Shown piece by piece: positions 40,656 through 49,673 of a stretch of DNA of 64,000 bases. Both the position numbers and the translations under genes were made by a program. The notes under the pieces were generated by a model. It did not search any database. It was not told the DNA's origin and saw only the letters and a program-made list of their open reading frames with translations. Source of the stretch: Streptomyces rubellomurinus (GTDB lineage: Bacteria > Actinomycetota > Actinomycetes > Streptomycetales > Streptomycetaceae); NCBI RefSeq assembly GCF_000961885.1, contig NZ_JZKH01000018.1:44997-108996 (forward strand), read 5' to 3'. The stretch's first letter is position 1; each line of letters begins with the position of its first letter.

Positions 40656-41525
40656 TCAGGTGGTGGTGTCGTGCCGGCGGCGGAGGGCGAAGACGCCGCC
40701 CGCCAGCGCCACGGCCGCGCCCGAACCGCCGATGAGCAGGGGAGTCGACGAGGGGGTGTCCGCCGTCTTCTTGGCGGCGGCGTAGCCGCTGGACATGCCC
40801 GAGGTGTCGTACAGCGAGCCGGGCTGCTTGTCGGCGTACCGGGCCTTGACCAGCTTCTGGTACTCGCTCAGCGAGACCGACGAGCGGCCGGCCAGGCCTT
40901 GCCGCGCCTGGTCGTTGAGCGGTTCGACCGTGGTGAGCCTCAGCTGGTACCAGCCGCGGATCTGCGGCTCGGTGAACACCAGGGTCCCCACCGTCGCCTT
41001 GCCCGCGTACGCGGCGTCGCTGTCGCCGTCGCGCACGGCGGCCAGGTGCCACCCGCCGCCCTGGGTGGGGGCGAGCATGACGGTGGCGTTCCGGCCGTTG
41101 ACCGGGGCGTCCAGCGCGGAGACCAGGTGGCTCAGCTGGACCGCCTGGCTCGCGATCGGCAGGGAGGTCCCCGCGACGAAGCCGGGGGTGATCTCGTTCA
41201 GCGCCAAGGGGTCCTTGACGGTGAACGCCGGCAGGCCCTCGCACGGGTCGGCCTTGTCGGGGATCGGCTGCGGCGTCCCGCCCCCGTCGCCCTGGGGCAC
41301 CGGAACGCTGAGGAAGCGGCAGACGGTGTTGTGGACGTCGGCCGACTTCACCAGGTCGAGGGCGGCCTGGTAGTCCGGGATGTCGGCCGGGAGCGGGTCC
41401 ATGGGGGCGGTCGCGCGGGCGGGGCCGGCGACGGACAGCAGCGCGGACGCGCTGAGCGCCAGGACGGTGGTCAGGCGGGAGAGGCGGGAGGCCGCCCGCC
41501 TGCCGGACGTTCTTGTGTCGTGCAT
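40656..41525 (-). CDS. Secreted, C-terminally membrane-anchored protein
   Basis: 289 residues. A Sec signal (RLTTVLALSASALLSVAG, cleavage near ARATAP) and a C-terminal helix (LIGGSGAAVALAGGVFALRR with RRHDTTT) give a surface protein held by its tail. The anchor has the length and Arg-rich end of a sortase-sorted protein, but no LPxTG box precedes it; SSTPLLIGG is the closest. The mature domain has Cys at VCRFLSV and DPCEGLP and a long 'NEITPGFVAGTSLPIASQAV' strand set. It follows the protease gene by 10 bp in one operon, so it may be its substrate, inhibitor or partner. Confidence 0.7.
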   Translation of the reverse strand: MHDTRTSGRRAASRLSRLTTVLALSASALLSVAGPARATAPMDPLPADIPDYQAALDLVKSADVHNTVCRFLSVPVPQGDGGGTPQPIPDKADPCEGLPAFTVKDPLALNEITPGFVAGTSLPIASQAVQLSHLVSALDAPVNGRNATVMLAPTQGGGWHLAAVRDGDSDAAYAGKATVGTLVFTEPQIRGWYQLRLTTVEPLNDQARQGLAGRSSVSLSEYQKLVKARYADKQPGSLYDTSGMSSGYAAAKKTADTPSSTPLLIGGSGAAVALAGGVFALRRRHDTTT

Positions 41526-41535
41526 GCCGCCTGCC

Positions 41536-42099
41536 TTAACGGGAGATGCCGATCCGGGAGTGGGTCCACGCGAACGAGCTGTTGTTGACGTAGTCGTTGT
41601 AGTTCCACCACGTGTAGGTGGCGGTGTCCGGCCACGGGTCGGCGACGCCGATGGTGTTGTTCGACGTGTCGAAGCCGTAGACGACGTTCATGTGGCCGCC
41701 GCCCGACTTCCACCCGATGCGGGCGGCGACCGGCCGGGCCGCCTTGACGTCGGTGTAGACCTGGTTGAACGTGGCCGCGCTGTTCAGGCCCGTGCCGAGG
41801 TGGGTCATGCCGAGGCTGTTCCAGCCCCTGGCCATGTCGTCGAGCGTGGCGGGCTGGTTGTTGCAGCCGTAGTAGGGGTTGGCCCGGGTGCAGAAGTCCG
41901 TCTGCGTGCTGCCGTAGCCCTGGAACTTGGCGATCGTCAGCCCGGAGGCGACCCAGCACCACTGGGACTTCTCCTGCTTGTACATGGTGATGGTGTCCTG
42001 CCCCGCCTCGGCGTGGGCCGGGCTCCCTGCGGCGGCGAGCAACGCCGAGGCCGTCAGTGCGACGGCCGTCGTCGTGGCCGCGAACGTGGATCTGCCCAT
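41536..42099 (-). CDS. Secreted papain-like cysteine protease
   Basis: 187 residues from ATG 42099 (MGRSTFAATTTAVALTASAL). The signal is followed by a mature domain with Cys nucleophile in QEKSQWCWVASGLTIAKFQG, catalytic His in GGHMNVVYGFDTSNNT, and Asn/Asp in GVADPWP. This fits papain-like C39/C70-type peptidases. Extra Cys residues in DFCTRANPYYGCNN suggest a disulfide. It leads a two-gene operon with the tail-anchored protein at 40656. A long in-frame upstream extension lacks signal character and was dropped. Confidence 0.8.
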   Translation of the reverse strand: MGRSTFAATTTAVALTASALLAAAGSPAHAEAGQDTITMYKQEKSQWCWVASGLTIAKFQGYGSTQTDFCTRANPYYGCNNQPATLDDMARGWNSLGMTHLGTGLNSAATFNQVYTDVKAARPVAARIGWKSGGGHMNVVYGFDTSNNTIGVADPWPDTATYTWWNYNDYVNNSSFAWTHSRIGISR

Positions 42100-42330
42100 T
42101 CTGCTGCCTTCCCGCGCAAGTGCGCTGCGTGCCGGGGGATTTGGCAGAGCTATGACAGCACGGATCGGCGGTGTCACGCATCGTGTGCAGAGTAACTGCA
42201 CTCGCACGAGTGAATCGTCATTCATATGACCGTTCACGGCGCTGTTGATCGGTTGTCAACGCGACCCTGATGTCCTGCCCCGCGTCCGCCTGCACCTCCG
42301 CACGCGGTCCCTCGAGAGCAGGAGAAGCCC

Positions 42331-43263
42331 GTGTCCCACCCGTCCACCCGTACCCTCCGCCCGGGCGCCGCCGCCCGCCGCACCCGCCGCCGCACCCGGC
42401 TGGCGGCCCTGGCGCTCGCCGTCTCCGCGCTGTCCGCGAGCGGTGCCACGCTGCTGGCGGCGCCGGCCAGCGCCGCGACCGCGGGCGTGGTCGAGCAGAT
42501 GGTCACGATCCAGGACCACCAGAACCACCACTCCCTGGCCAGCTCGGACGGCGAGGGCTCGCGGATCGTCGCCCGTGGCTTCCAGGACGCCTCCACCTCG
42601 TTCTGGATGTCCAACAAGCCCGGCGACCGGGTCGACTTCGCCCGCAGCGTCAACGGCACCGAGCGCGTGCTGGAGATGGACACCCGGGACGGCCGGTCCA
42701 CCCAGTTCGTCCACTGGTGGGCGGGCGCCAACCAGCAGTGGACCCTGGAGACCGCCGCCGAGGGCGGCACCTACCTGCGCAACGCCGAGAACAACGGCTG
42801 CCTGACCTACCACGGCGTCGACCGGGAGGTCACCGTCGAGGGCTGCGACGGCAGCATGTCCCAGCGGTTCGACCTGAACGGGGCGGGCACGAGCCCGGGC
42901 CCGGTCACCCCCGACCAGCAGCGCTTCCTGGACCGGGTGAACGCCCTGCGCGCCCAATACGGCAAGGCGCCGGTGCGGCTCAACTCGACGCTCTCCCAGG
43001 TCGCGAAGTGCAACGCCGACCAGATGGACCAGCGCCGGGTCTCCGGGCACTTCTGCAACTCCTCGGGCATCGCGTCAGGTCTCGGTTACACCTGGCGGGG
43101 CTTCGGGGAGGTCGCCTTCTACGGGCCCACCACCGTCGACGCGGCCGTCGACGGCTGGATCAACTCCCCGAAGCACCTGGGGATCATGATCGGCGACTTC
43201 AACGAGGTCGGCCTGGCCCGTACGGGCGCGGCCTCCTGGAACGCCGACTTCGGCACCCGCTGA
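42331..43263 (+). CDS. Secreted ricin-type lectin and CAP-domain protein
   Basis: 310 residues from GTG 42331, with GGAGAAG upstream. A twin-arginine-like basic start and signal (RLAALALAVSALSASGATLL, cleaved near PASAAT) lead to a beta-trefoil-like region at ~55-185 (QDHQNHHSLASSDGEGSRIV, EMDTRDGRSTQFVHWWAGAN, NAENNGCLTYHG) with the QxW-type repeats. The CAP domain runs from ~195 to the end: FLDRVNALRAQYGKAPVRLN, KCNADQMDQRRVSGHF, INSPKHLGIMIGDFNEVGLA. Its usual His/Glu set is partly kept (SGHF, NEVG). Role likely binding or hydrolysis on surfaces; exact function unknown. Confidence 0.82.
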   Translation: MSHPSTRTLRPGAAARRTRRRTRLAALALAVSALSASGATLLAAPASAATAGVVEQMVTIQDHQNHHSLASSDGEGSRIVARGFQDASTSFWMSNKPGDRVDFARSVNGTERVLEMDTRDGRSTQFVHWWAGANQQWTLETAAEGGTYLRNAENNGCLTYHGVDREVTVEGCDGSMSQRFDLNGAGTSPGPVTPDQQRFLDRVNALRAQYGKAPVRLNSTLSQVAKCNADQMDQRRVSGHFCNSSGIASGLGYTWRGFGEVAFYGPTTVDAAVDGWINSPKHLGIMIGDFNEVGLARTGAASWNADFGTR

Positions 43264-43275
43264 CGTCAAGTCCCC

Positions 43276-43309
43276 CCGGGGCCGCTCCACCTCCCCGGAG
43301 CGGCCCCGG
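43276..43309 (+). terminator. Terminator hairpin after the CAP gene
   Basis: Perfect 13-bp arms (43276-43288, 43297-43309) with an eight-base loop, 12 bases after the stop. Confidence 0.75.
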
Positions 43310-43359
43310 CGCGGGACCGGGCTCCACGCGCCGCGGTGGGCCGGTGACGGCGCGGCAGG

Positions 43360-44192
43360 TCAGCGGGGGTCGTCCGGGCGATGGACGCTGAGGCTGCCGT
43401 AGGCGGACAGCGCGCCGGCCAGGTCGCCGGGCGCGTGCCGCAGCGTGGCGTCCAGGAAGGCGAGCGTGGTGACGGCGACGAGGTGGGGCCGTGGGGGTAG
43501 CCGTCCAGGTCGATGACGGCGGCGAACCGGGGGTCCTGCCGGGCTGCCTGGAGGGCGGCGGCACCGCCCATGGAGTGGCCGGTCACCGCGGCCCGTGCGG
43601 TGTCCAGACGCCCGGTCGACGGCTCGCGTCCGACCAGCGGGGCGGCGATCGTGCCGCGGTCCAGGCTCTCCAGCCGGGTGAGGACGAAGCCGAGGTCGGC
43701 GGCCCGGACGGCCGTCCAGCCGGCCGCGAGTTCCTCGTCCGCGTCCCGGTCACCGGTGGAGGCGGTCGCGGCGCGGATCGTCCGGCCGTCGTCCAGGACG
43801 ACCGCCGCGGAGTCGTACGGGTGGTCGAGGGCGGCCACCACGTAGCCGTGGCTGGCCAGTTCCTCCGCCCAGGCGGTGTTCTGGGTGCGCACCCCGCCCG
43901 CTCCGGGAGAGAACAGCACGACGGGGAACCGGTCGCCCCCACCGGCCACCGGGGCGTTGAAGACCGCGTGGGTGCGGGCCCGCGGAACGCCGTCGACCAG
44001 GAAGCCGGGCAGGCAGACGGCACCGGCCAGGGCATCGGAGACGGTGCGCGCCTCCTGCTCCGTGCGTCCGAGGTACTGGGCCCGCTGCGCGCCCGCGGGA
44101 CTCTTCTGCGCGGGGTACCAGAGCTGGACCACGACCGTGCGCCGGTCGTCCGGGTCGGCGGTGAAGGTCTCGGGGCGCAGCGGCCTGTCCAA
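43360..44192 (-). pseudogene. PAF-acetylhydrolase-like esterase, truncated at 5' end and frameshifted
   Basis: The main frame reads [40 protein letters not shown], then the nucleophile motif VTGHSMGGAAALQAAR and VIDLDGYPHG. A frameshift near 43485 moves the C-terminus into another frame, LAFLDATLRHAPGDLAGALS and VHRPDDPR, ending at 43360. The N-terminal ~60 residues typical of the family are missing: the gene starts in the middle of a LuxR fragment. Ser and Asp of the triad remain but the gene is probably dead. Confidence 0.6.
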
Positions 44193-44334
44193 CGCCGAGA
44201 TCGCGGCCGCCCTGCACCTCGCCGAGGCGACCGTGAAGGCCCATCTCGGGCGGATCCTGCAGAAACTCGGACTCCGCGACCGGATCCAGGCGGTCGTCCT
44301 CGCCTACGACAGCCGCCTCGTCCACCCGACCTGA
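44182..44334 (+). pseudogene. C-terminal LuxR (GerE-type) DNA-binding fragment
   Basis: Reads [40 protein letters not shown] and [10 protein letters not shown], the typical end of NarL/LuxR response regulators. The receiver domain is absent. The fragment begins exactly where the divergent hydrolase loses its 5' end, which points to a deletion that removed both promoters. Confidence 0.75.
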
Positions 44335-44356
44335 GCTTGTCGTTCAACCGCCTGGG

Positions 44357-45094
44357 TCATGCCCCCAGAGCCTCCGTCACGGGCAGGCACTCGGCGAGGA
44401 GGTTGACGACGTCGCGCCAGGCTCGCTGTGCGTGCTGCGGGTGGTAGCCGACGCCGGGGACCGTGGGGTGGTCGACCGGGGGGTGGTGGAAGGCGTGCAG
44501 GGCGCCGCCGTAGACCGTGAGGCGCCAGTCGACGCCGGCGGCCTGCATCTCGGCGGTGAACGCGTTCCGTTGCGCGGGCGGCATGATCGGGTCTTCCGAC
44601 CCGACCCCGGCCCACACCGGGCAGCGAATGCGCGCCGCCTCGCCCGGCCGGCCCGTGGTCAAAGCGTTGACTGTCCCGATCGCGCGCAGGTCGGCGCCGT
44701 CGCGCCCGAGTTCCAGCCCGACGGCGCCCCCGGTGCCGTAGCCGACGACGGCGATCCGGTCGGGGTCGGTCCGCGGTTCGGTGCGCAGCACGTCGAGCGC
44801 GGCATGGCCGATGCCCCGCATCCGGTCCGGATCGGCGAGCAGCGGTAAGCACCGGGCGAGCATCTCCTCGGGGGCGCCCAAATAGCGCCCGCCGTGAAGG
44901 TCGAAGGCCAGCGCTACATATCCCAGCTCGGCGAGAATGTCGGCCCGGCGGCGCTCGACGTCGCTGAGCCCCATGCCCTCTGGTCCGAGCAGCACCGCGG
45001 GCCGGCGGTCGACACCCGCCGGGAGAGCGAGGTGGCCGATCATCGTCAAGCCGTCCGCCGGGTACTCGACCGTGCGCGTCGTCATCGTCCCCAT
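44357..45094 (-). CDS. Dienelactone hydrolase-family protein with altered nucleophile site
   Basis: 245 residues from ATG 45094. The fold is clear: VEYPADGLTMIGHLALPAGV, RPAVLLGPEGMGLSDVERRR, LGYVALAFDLHGGRYLG, AVVGYGTGGAVGLEL, VWAGVGSEDPIMPPAQR and a C-terminal YGGALHAFHHPP with the catalytic His. The nucleophile loop reads GYGTGG, where family members have GxCxGG, so Cys is replaced by Gly. The Asp and His remain. The protein may be inactive as an esterase or have another role. It is a single-gene unit between a LuxR scar and the Ere-like gene. Confidence 0.8.
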   Translation of the reverse strand: MGTMTTRTVEYPADGLTMIGHLALPAGVDRRPAVLLGPEGMGLSDVERRRADILAELGYVALAFDLHGGRYLGAPEEMLARCLPLLADPDRMRGIGHAALDVLRTEPRTDPDRIAVVGYGTGGAVGLELGRDGADLRAIGTVNALTTGRPGEAARIRCPVWAGVGSEDPIMPPAQRNAFTAEMQAAGVDWRLTVYGGALHAFHHPPVDHPTVPGVGYHPQHAQRAWRDVVNLLAECLPVTEALGA

Positions 45095-45259
45095 GAGACC
45101 GGACTGTAGTGATCGTCGCGCCCGGTCCGGCCGCTGTTCTGCCGCTGGCAGAACAGCGCGCGTGGGTTCAGGCGCCGGCGGATCCCCTACGGTCTGCTCC
45201 AACTCGCCTGCAGCATCATCTGCCCGCGCAGGCTCCGGACCTCATTCCGAGATGATCAG

Positions 45260-46621
45260 TCAGAGCTGGCTCGCCTCCCGGACGTCGTGGAGGTGGACCA
45301 GGACGTCGTAGGCCCGGCCGATGGCGAGTTCGGGCGGCGTGGGGTTGGGGAACTGGGTGCCGACGGCGTAGGTCGGGCGCGGGACGGCCAGCCAGTCGCG
45401 GGCTGCGGCCGGGGCCTTGCGCAGGTCGGCGTAGTAGTCGCGGTAGCGGACCTGGTCGAGCGTGTGCTCGTTCGTGCCGGGGCCGGCGGGAGGGAGGGTG
45501 AACGTCTTCCAGTCGCCGCCGAGCGCCTGCGCCTTGGAGAGGAAGGACCCCCGGTCGAAGGTGGTGCCGATGGCGAGGTAGTCCGTACCCAGGGCGTCGT
45601 GGAGGAAGGACCCCTGGGTCTTCGGATACGTCGCGGGGTCGGTGGCCGTGTAGCCGACGTGGTCGTCGGCGGCCGACAGCAGGATCCGGCCGCCGGTCCG
45701 CCGCTGCCACCATGCGGTGTTCTCGGCCATCACCTGGTCGCGGTAGCGCTCCATGGCGGTCAACGAGGCGGGGTCGCCCGGGTCGACGGTGAGGAAGGTG
45801 TAGGTCTGGGCGATGTTGCGGGCGTTCTGCAGGGCGAACTCGAAGTCGTCGTCACCCGGCTTTCCCTGGCCCGCCATCAGCGTGAGCAGCTGTTGTGCCG
45901 TGGCGGCGTTCCGCTGCCGCTCCGCGAGCGGTCGGCTCAGGTACCCGATGGCGTCGTCGAGCGGGCGCAGGCCGGCGAGGAGCTCGTCCACACGTGCCAG
46001 GGACTTCGGACGGGTCCGGCGGACGTAGTCGGTGACGGCGTCGAAGACGGGCGCGTCGAGGCTGGGTGCGCCGATGTCGTCGCCCAGGAAGTGGACCGGG
46101 TGGTCGGGGTGTTCGCGGTTGTGGCCGCGCATCCACTGGATGAGGGTCACGAACTCCTCGCGGTCCCAGGGGGAGCCGGCCATCGTCTCGTGCACGAGCC
46201 GCCGGGCGTCGCCGGTGTCGTCGCCGTTGCCGTCGCCGTCGCCGTGCTGGAGGTAGTCGTCGATCCGCAGCCCCGCCGACCAGCTCATCTCCAGGGCGAA
46301 GGTGGTGAATCCCTTGTGTTCGACGAGGTAGCGGAAGACCCGGTCCTTCAGCGCGAAGAACTCGTGCGAGCCGTGCGTGGCCTCGCCCAGGCCCACGATC
46401 CTCGCGTCGCCGACCATGGCCCCGAGGGCGCGCAGGTCGGTGGTGCCGGTGCCCGGCTCCGCCGACAGCAGCGGACGGGCGATGCGGTCCAGCGCGCGGA
46501 CGGGATCCGGCGCGGCGGTGGGCGTGGGCACCGCCGGTGACGCGTACGCGGCCGTCGCGGGGCCCGTTGCCGCGGCCAGTGCGAGAGCCACGGCCGCCCA
46601 GCGCTTCCGATAGCCGATCAT
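45260..46621 (-). CDS. Secreted erythromycin-esterase-family protein
   Basis: 453 residues from ATG 46621, with GAGGAG upstream. A Sec-type signal (AAVALALAAATGPATAAYAS) is followed by the Ere fold: VGLGEATHGSHEFFALKDRV, GFTTFALEMSWSAGLRIDDY, VHFLGDDIGAPS and ILLSAADDHVGYT. The catalytic-base His of GEATHG is present; the second site, HNxH in resistance enzymes, reads ADDHVG. Relatives include succinoglycan-related proteins and macrolide esterases; secretion and the site change make true macrolide resistance uncertain. Confidence 0.8.
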   Translation of the reverse strand: MIGYRKRWAAVALALAAATGPATAAYASPAVPTPTAAPDPVRALDRIARPLLSAEPGTGTTDLRALGAMVGDARIVGLGEATHGSHEFFALKDRVFRYLVEHKGFTTFALEMSWSAGLRIDDYLQHGDGDGNGDDTGDARRLVHETMAGSPWDREEFVTLIQWMRGHNREHPDHPVHFLGDDIGAPSLDAPVFDAVTDYVRRTRPKSLARVDELLAGLRPLDDAIGYLSRPLAERQRNAATAQQLLTLMAGQGKPGDDDFEFALQNARNIAQTYTFLTVDPGDPASLTAMERYRDQVMAENTAWWQRRTGGRILLSAADDHVGYTATDPATYPKTQGSFLHDALGTDYLAIGTTFDRGSFLSKAQALGGDWKTFTLPPAGPGTNEHTLDQVRYRDYYADLRKAPAAARDWLAVPRPTYAVGTQFPNPTPPELAIGRAYDVLVHLHDVREASQL

Positions 46622-47044
46622 GTGTGACCACTCCTCAATCCGTGCGACGTCGAATGCTGCTGAGAAAGATCGTCACGCCTGCGGCGGCCCGGGCGCGCTG
46701 GGGCCGGCCCGACACCTTCCCGGGGGATAGCCCCCCGGCGAGAGCTCCGGGATCCGCTGTTCGGATCGGCCACTCCTCGCCGCCCGCCGGCCCGGTCGGC
46801 CACGGGCGGACCTCCCGGCTCGTGGTCGGACGGGCCGTCGGCACCCGTGCGCCGCACCGGCCCGGGCCCCGCCGTCGCAGGTCAGCCGGGTGGGGGCCGC
46901 CCCTGGCGGGAAGGTGGCCGAAAGAGTCGTGCAATATAACCTGTGACATTGTTCTGGCGGTCGGTCGGTGACAGGATGCACGCCAATCTCCTTCACCCGG
47001 CCCGCACCGATGTCGGGCTGACCCCATCCGAAGAAGGACTCGGC
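46622..47044. other. Divergent intergenic region
   Basis: 423 bp between the Ere-like and collagenase genes. It should hold both promoters. A moderately A/T-rich run lies at 46929-46955 (GCAATATAACCTGTGACATT), the best promoter candidate for the collagenase. No gene on either strand looks real. Confidence 0.45.
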
Positions 47045-49579
47045 GTGCTCCTGCGTACACAAAGACTCTCCATGCTCGCGGCCGGCGTTGTCGCCTGTTG
47101 CGCCACGGCCACCGCTGTGCTGCCCGCCCAGGCGTTCGCGGCACCCACGGTCGTCGCCGCCGCGCCGGCCCAGGCCCCGACCCCGACGGCGGGGTCCGAG
47201 GCCCCCGCCGCGCCCGCCGCCCCGCTGCCCCCGGCGCTGATCGGCGAGCGCCTGATGGCCAGGTCGGCCGTGACGGGCGCCCCCGTCCGGCCCGAGCCCT
47301 CCGTCGCGAACGGCCGCTCCGGAGCGAACGGCCGCTCCGGCGCGGACGCGGCGGCCGCCGCGCAGTCCTGCGCCCCGGCCGACTTCGCCGCCCGCACCGG
47401 GGCCGACCTGGTCGCGTTCATCAAGGGTTCGACCCCGGAGTGCGTCCGGGGCCTGTCCGACACCGGCGCCGCCGAGCCGGGCATCTTCCGGCAGTCCCGG
47501 ATGCTGTCCGTCGCCGCCGCCTTCAAGGACCTGGCGGCCGGCTACACCGGCGACAACTCGACCGGCATCCTCCAGCTGGCGCTCTACCTGCAGGCCGGCT
47601 ACCACATCCAGGTCCAGCACCCCGACGAGACCGGCCCGTACACCGGCGAGCTCACCACCGCCGTCCGGGCCGCCCTGGACGCGTTCTTCGCCGGCGCCCG
47701 CTGGCGCGACGTCACCGAGAACAACGGCGCCGTGCTCGCGGACGTGGTGTCGCTCACCGACAGCGCCGACGTCCAGGCCGGCTACCTGGGCGTCTACCGG
47801 CGGATCCTGGACGGCTACGACAACTCCTACAACTCCGTCCCGGCGATGGTCGGCGCGGTCAACTCCGTTCTCCAGAACCCGCTCTGGCGGGGCAACGCGA
47901 ACCCGGACTTCGTCCGGGCGGTCGCCGCCGACCCCGGCCTGGCCCACTCCCTCGCCGACTTCGCGATCAAGCACAAGGACCTGATCGGCGGGCCCCACGA
48001 GGTCCTGGACACCAACGCGGGCAACGACCTGGCCCGGATGGCCGGGAGCGGCCCCGCCGTCGAGCCGAAGGTCAAGCCGCTGGTCAGGAAGGTGCTGGAC
48101 GCCGCGCCGCTGCTGACGCCCGCGGCGCCGCTGTACGTGCACACGGCCGTCCAGGCCGCGTCCTACGACCCCGGCCAGTGCTCGTACTACGGCATCTGCG
48201 ACCTCCCCGCCAAGCTCGCCTCGGTGGTCCTGCCGCACCGGCTGGTCTGCGACAACCGCACCCTGCAGGCCCAGGCGCTGTCGGCCGACGAACTGGCCAC
48301 CGTCTGCGCCAGCCTGCGCAAGCAGGACGGGTTCTTCCACGGCGTGGTCAAGGACAACGGGCCGGTCCCGAACCAGTACGCCAAGACGGTCACCTTCGGG
48401 ATCTTCGCCAACAAGGCCGACTACACCACCTACTCGTGGGCGATCTTCGGCAACGACACCGACAACGGTGGCGAGACCCTCATGGACGCGACCGACCCGA
48501 ACTCCCAGGCCGTGACCGTGATGTACCAGAAGAAGTGGAACGAGAACGACCCCGCCCGGGTGTGGAACCTCAACCACGAGTACACCCACTACCTCGACGG
48601 CATCTACGACATGAAGGGCAACTTCAAGGCCCAGACGTCCGTCCCGGACATCTGGTGGATCGAGGGCCTCGCCGAGTACACCTCGTACAGCTACCGCGGC
48701 GCCACCGACACCGACGCGATGACGCAGGCCGGCAAGCACACCTACCAGCTCAGCACCCTCTTCCAGACCACCTACGACAACGCGGACTCGACCCGCGTCT
48801 ACCCGTGGGGCTACCTGGCCGTCCGGTACATGCTGGAGAAGCACCCGGCCGACGTCCGGGCCGTGCTGGACCGGTTCCGGGTCGGCGACTACACCGGCGG
48901 CTACGCGGTCTACAACGGCCTCGGCACCGCCTACGACGCCGACTTCGACGCCTGGCTCACCGCCTGCGCCGCCGGCGCCTGCTACGCCGCCGGCCCGACC
49001 GCCCTGTTCGACACCACGGTGAACGGCGCGACCGTCAGCGTGAACGAGCGGTCCGTGCAGACCGGCCCCGGCCGGATCACCGCGTGGCACTGGACCTTCG
49101 GCGACGGCACCTCCTCGGACGAGCGCAACCCCAGCCACACCTACGCGGCGGCCGGCAGCTACACCGTCGCCCTGACCGCCAAGGACGACAGCGGCCGGAT
49201 CGCCACCACCCCCACCACCGTCACCGTGACCGCCCCGCCGGCCACCCTGCCGGCCTGCACCGAGCGGCGCACCGACGCGATGGGCCGCAACTGCTCGCGC
49301 ACCGGCCGCGCCGCGACCGCGGGCAACACCGACTACCTGTACGTCTACCTGCCGGCCGGGACCACCACCCTGAAGGTCACCACCTCCGGCGGCACCGGCA
49401 CCGCGCACCTGTACTACAACCCGGGCACCTGGGCCTCGCCGAAGGCCTACACCGCCTCCTCCACCCAGGCCGGCACCGCCCAGACCCTCACCGTCACCAA
49501 CCAGACGGCCGGCTACCACTACCTCGGCCTGTACGCCGTGACCGACTTCAGCGGAGTCACGGTCAGCACCGAGTTCTGA
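47045..49579 (+). CDS. Secreted collagenase (M9) with PKD and PPC-type domains
   Basis: 844 residues from GTG 47045, with GAAGGA seven bases upstream. A signal (RLSMLAAGVVACCATATAVL, cleavage near QAFAAP) precedes the activator part (CAPADFAARTGADLVAFIKG onward). The zinc site is HEYTH at 511-515 in WNLNHEYTHYLDGIYDM, with the third ligand in WWIEGLAEYTSYSYRG. Then a PKD domain (ITAWHWTFGDGTSSDERNPS, YAAAGSYTVALTA) and a pre-peptidase C-terminal-like domain (TDYLYVYLPAGTTTLKVTTS) follow. Order and length are typical of Streptomyces/clostridial collagenases. It degrades collagen or gelatin outside the cell. Single gene, own terminator. Confidence 0.9.
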   Translation: MLLRTQRLSMLAAGVVACCATATAVLPAQAFAAPTVVAAAPAQAPTPTAGSEAPAAPAAPLPPALIGERLMARSAVTGAPVRPEPSVANGRSGANGRSGADAAAAAQSCAPADFAARTGADLVAFIKGSTPECVRGLSDTGAAEPGIFRQSRMLSVAAAFKDLAAGYTGDNSTGILQLALYLQAGYHIQVQHPDETGPYTGELTTAVRAALDAFFAGARWRDVTENNGAVLADVVSLTDSADVQAGYLGVYRRILDGYDNSYNSVPAMVGAVNSVLQNPLWRGNANPDFVRAVAADPGLAHSLADFAIKHKDLIGGPHEVLDTNAGNDLARMAGSGPAVEPKVKPLVRKVLDAAPLLTPAAPLYVHTAVQAASYDPGQCSYYGICDLPAKLASVVLPHRLVCDNRTLQAQALSADELATVCASLRKQDGFFHGVVKDNGPVPNQYAKTVTFGIFANKADYTTYSWAIFGNDTDNGGETLMDATDPNSQAVTVMYQKKWNENDPARVWNLNHEYTHYLDGIYDMKGNFKAQTSVPDIWWIEGLAEYTSYSYRGATDTDAMTQAGKHTYQLSTLFQTTYDNADSTRVYPWGYLAVRYMLEKHPADVRAVLDRFRVGDYTGGYAVYNGLGTAYDADFDAWLTACAAGACYAAGPTALFDTTVNGATVSVNERSVQTGPGRITAWHWTFGDGTSSDERNPSHTYAAAGSYTVALTAKDDSGRIATTPTTVTVTAPPATLPACTERRTDAMGRNCSRTGRAATAGNTDYLYVYLPAGTTTLKVTTSGGTGTAHLYYNPGTWASPKAYTASSTQAGTAQTLTVTNQTAGYHYLGLYAVTDFSGVTVSTEF

Positions 49580-49615
49580 GCCCCGGCCCACCGGAGGAAC
49601 GGCACGGCACGCGCT

Positions 49616-49635
49616 CGGCCGGGGTCTCCCGGCCG
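49616..49635. terminator. Hairpin between convergent genes
   Basis: CGGCCGGG-GTCT-CCCGGCCG, eight-bp arms, between the collagenase (stop 49579) and the decarboxylase (ends 49674). Confidence 0.55.
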
Positions 49636-49673
49636 GGCGTCGCGCGTGGGCGTCACCCCGGCGGACGGGGCCG

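Noticed and set aside
36450..46621. Secondary-metabolite biosynthetic cluster around the BTAD regulator
   Set aside because: No synthase, carrier protein, peptide-synthetase or terpene enzyme is in the window. The hydrolases and reductases nearby are stand-alone genes.
45260..46621. True macrolide-resistance gene
   Set aside because: The protein is secreted and its second active-site motif differs from the HNxH of resistance enzymes, so only family membership is claimed.
46673..49591. Minus-strand open frame of 972 codons opposite the collagenase
   Set aside because: Gly/Val/Arg-rich shadow without any motif. The collagenase on the plus strand is complete, with its zinc site.
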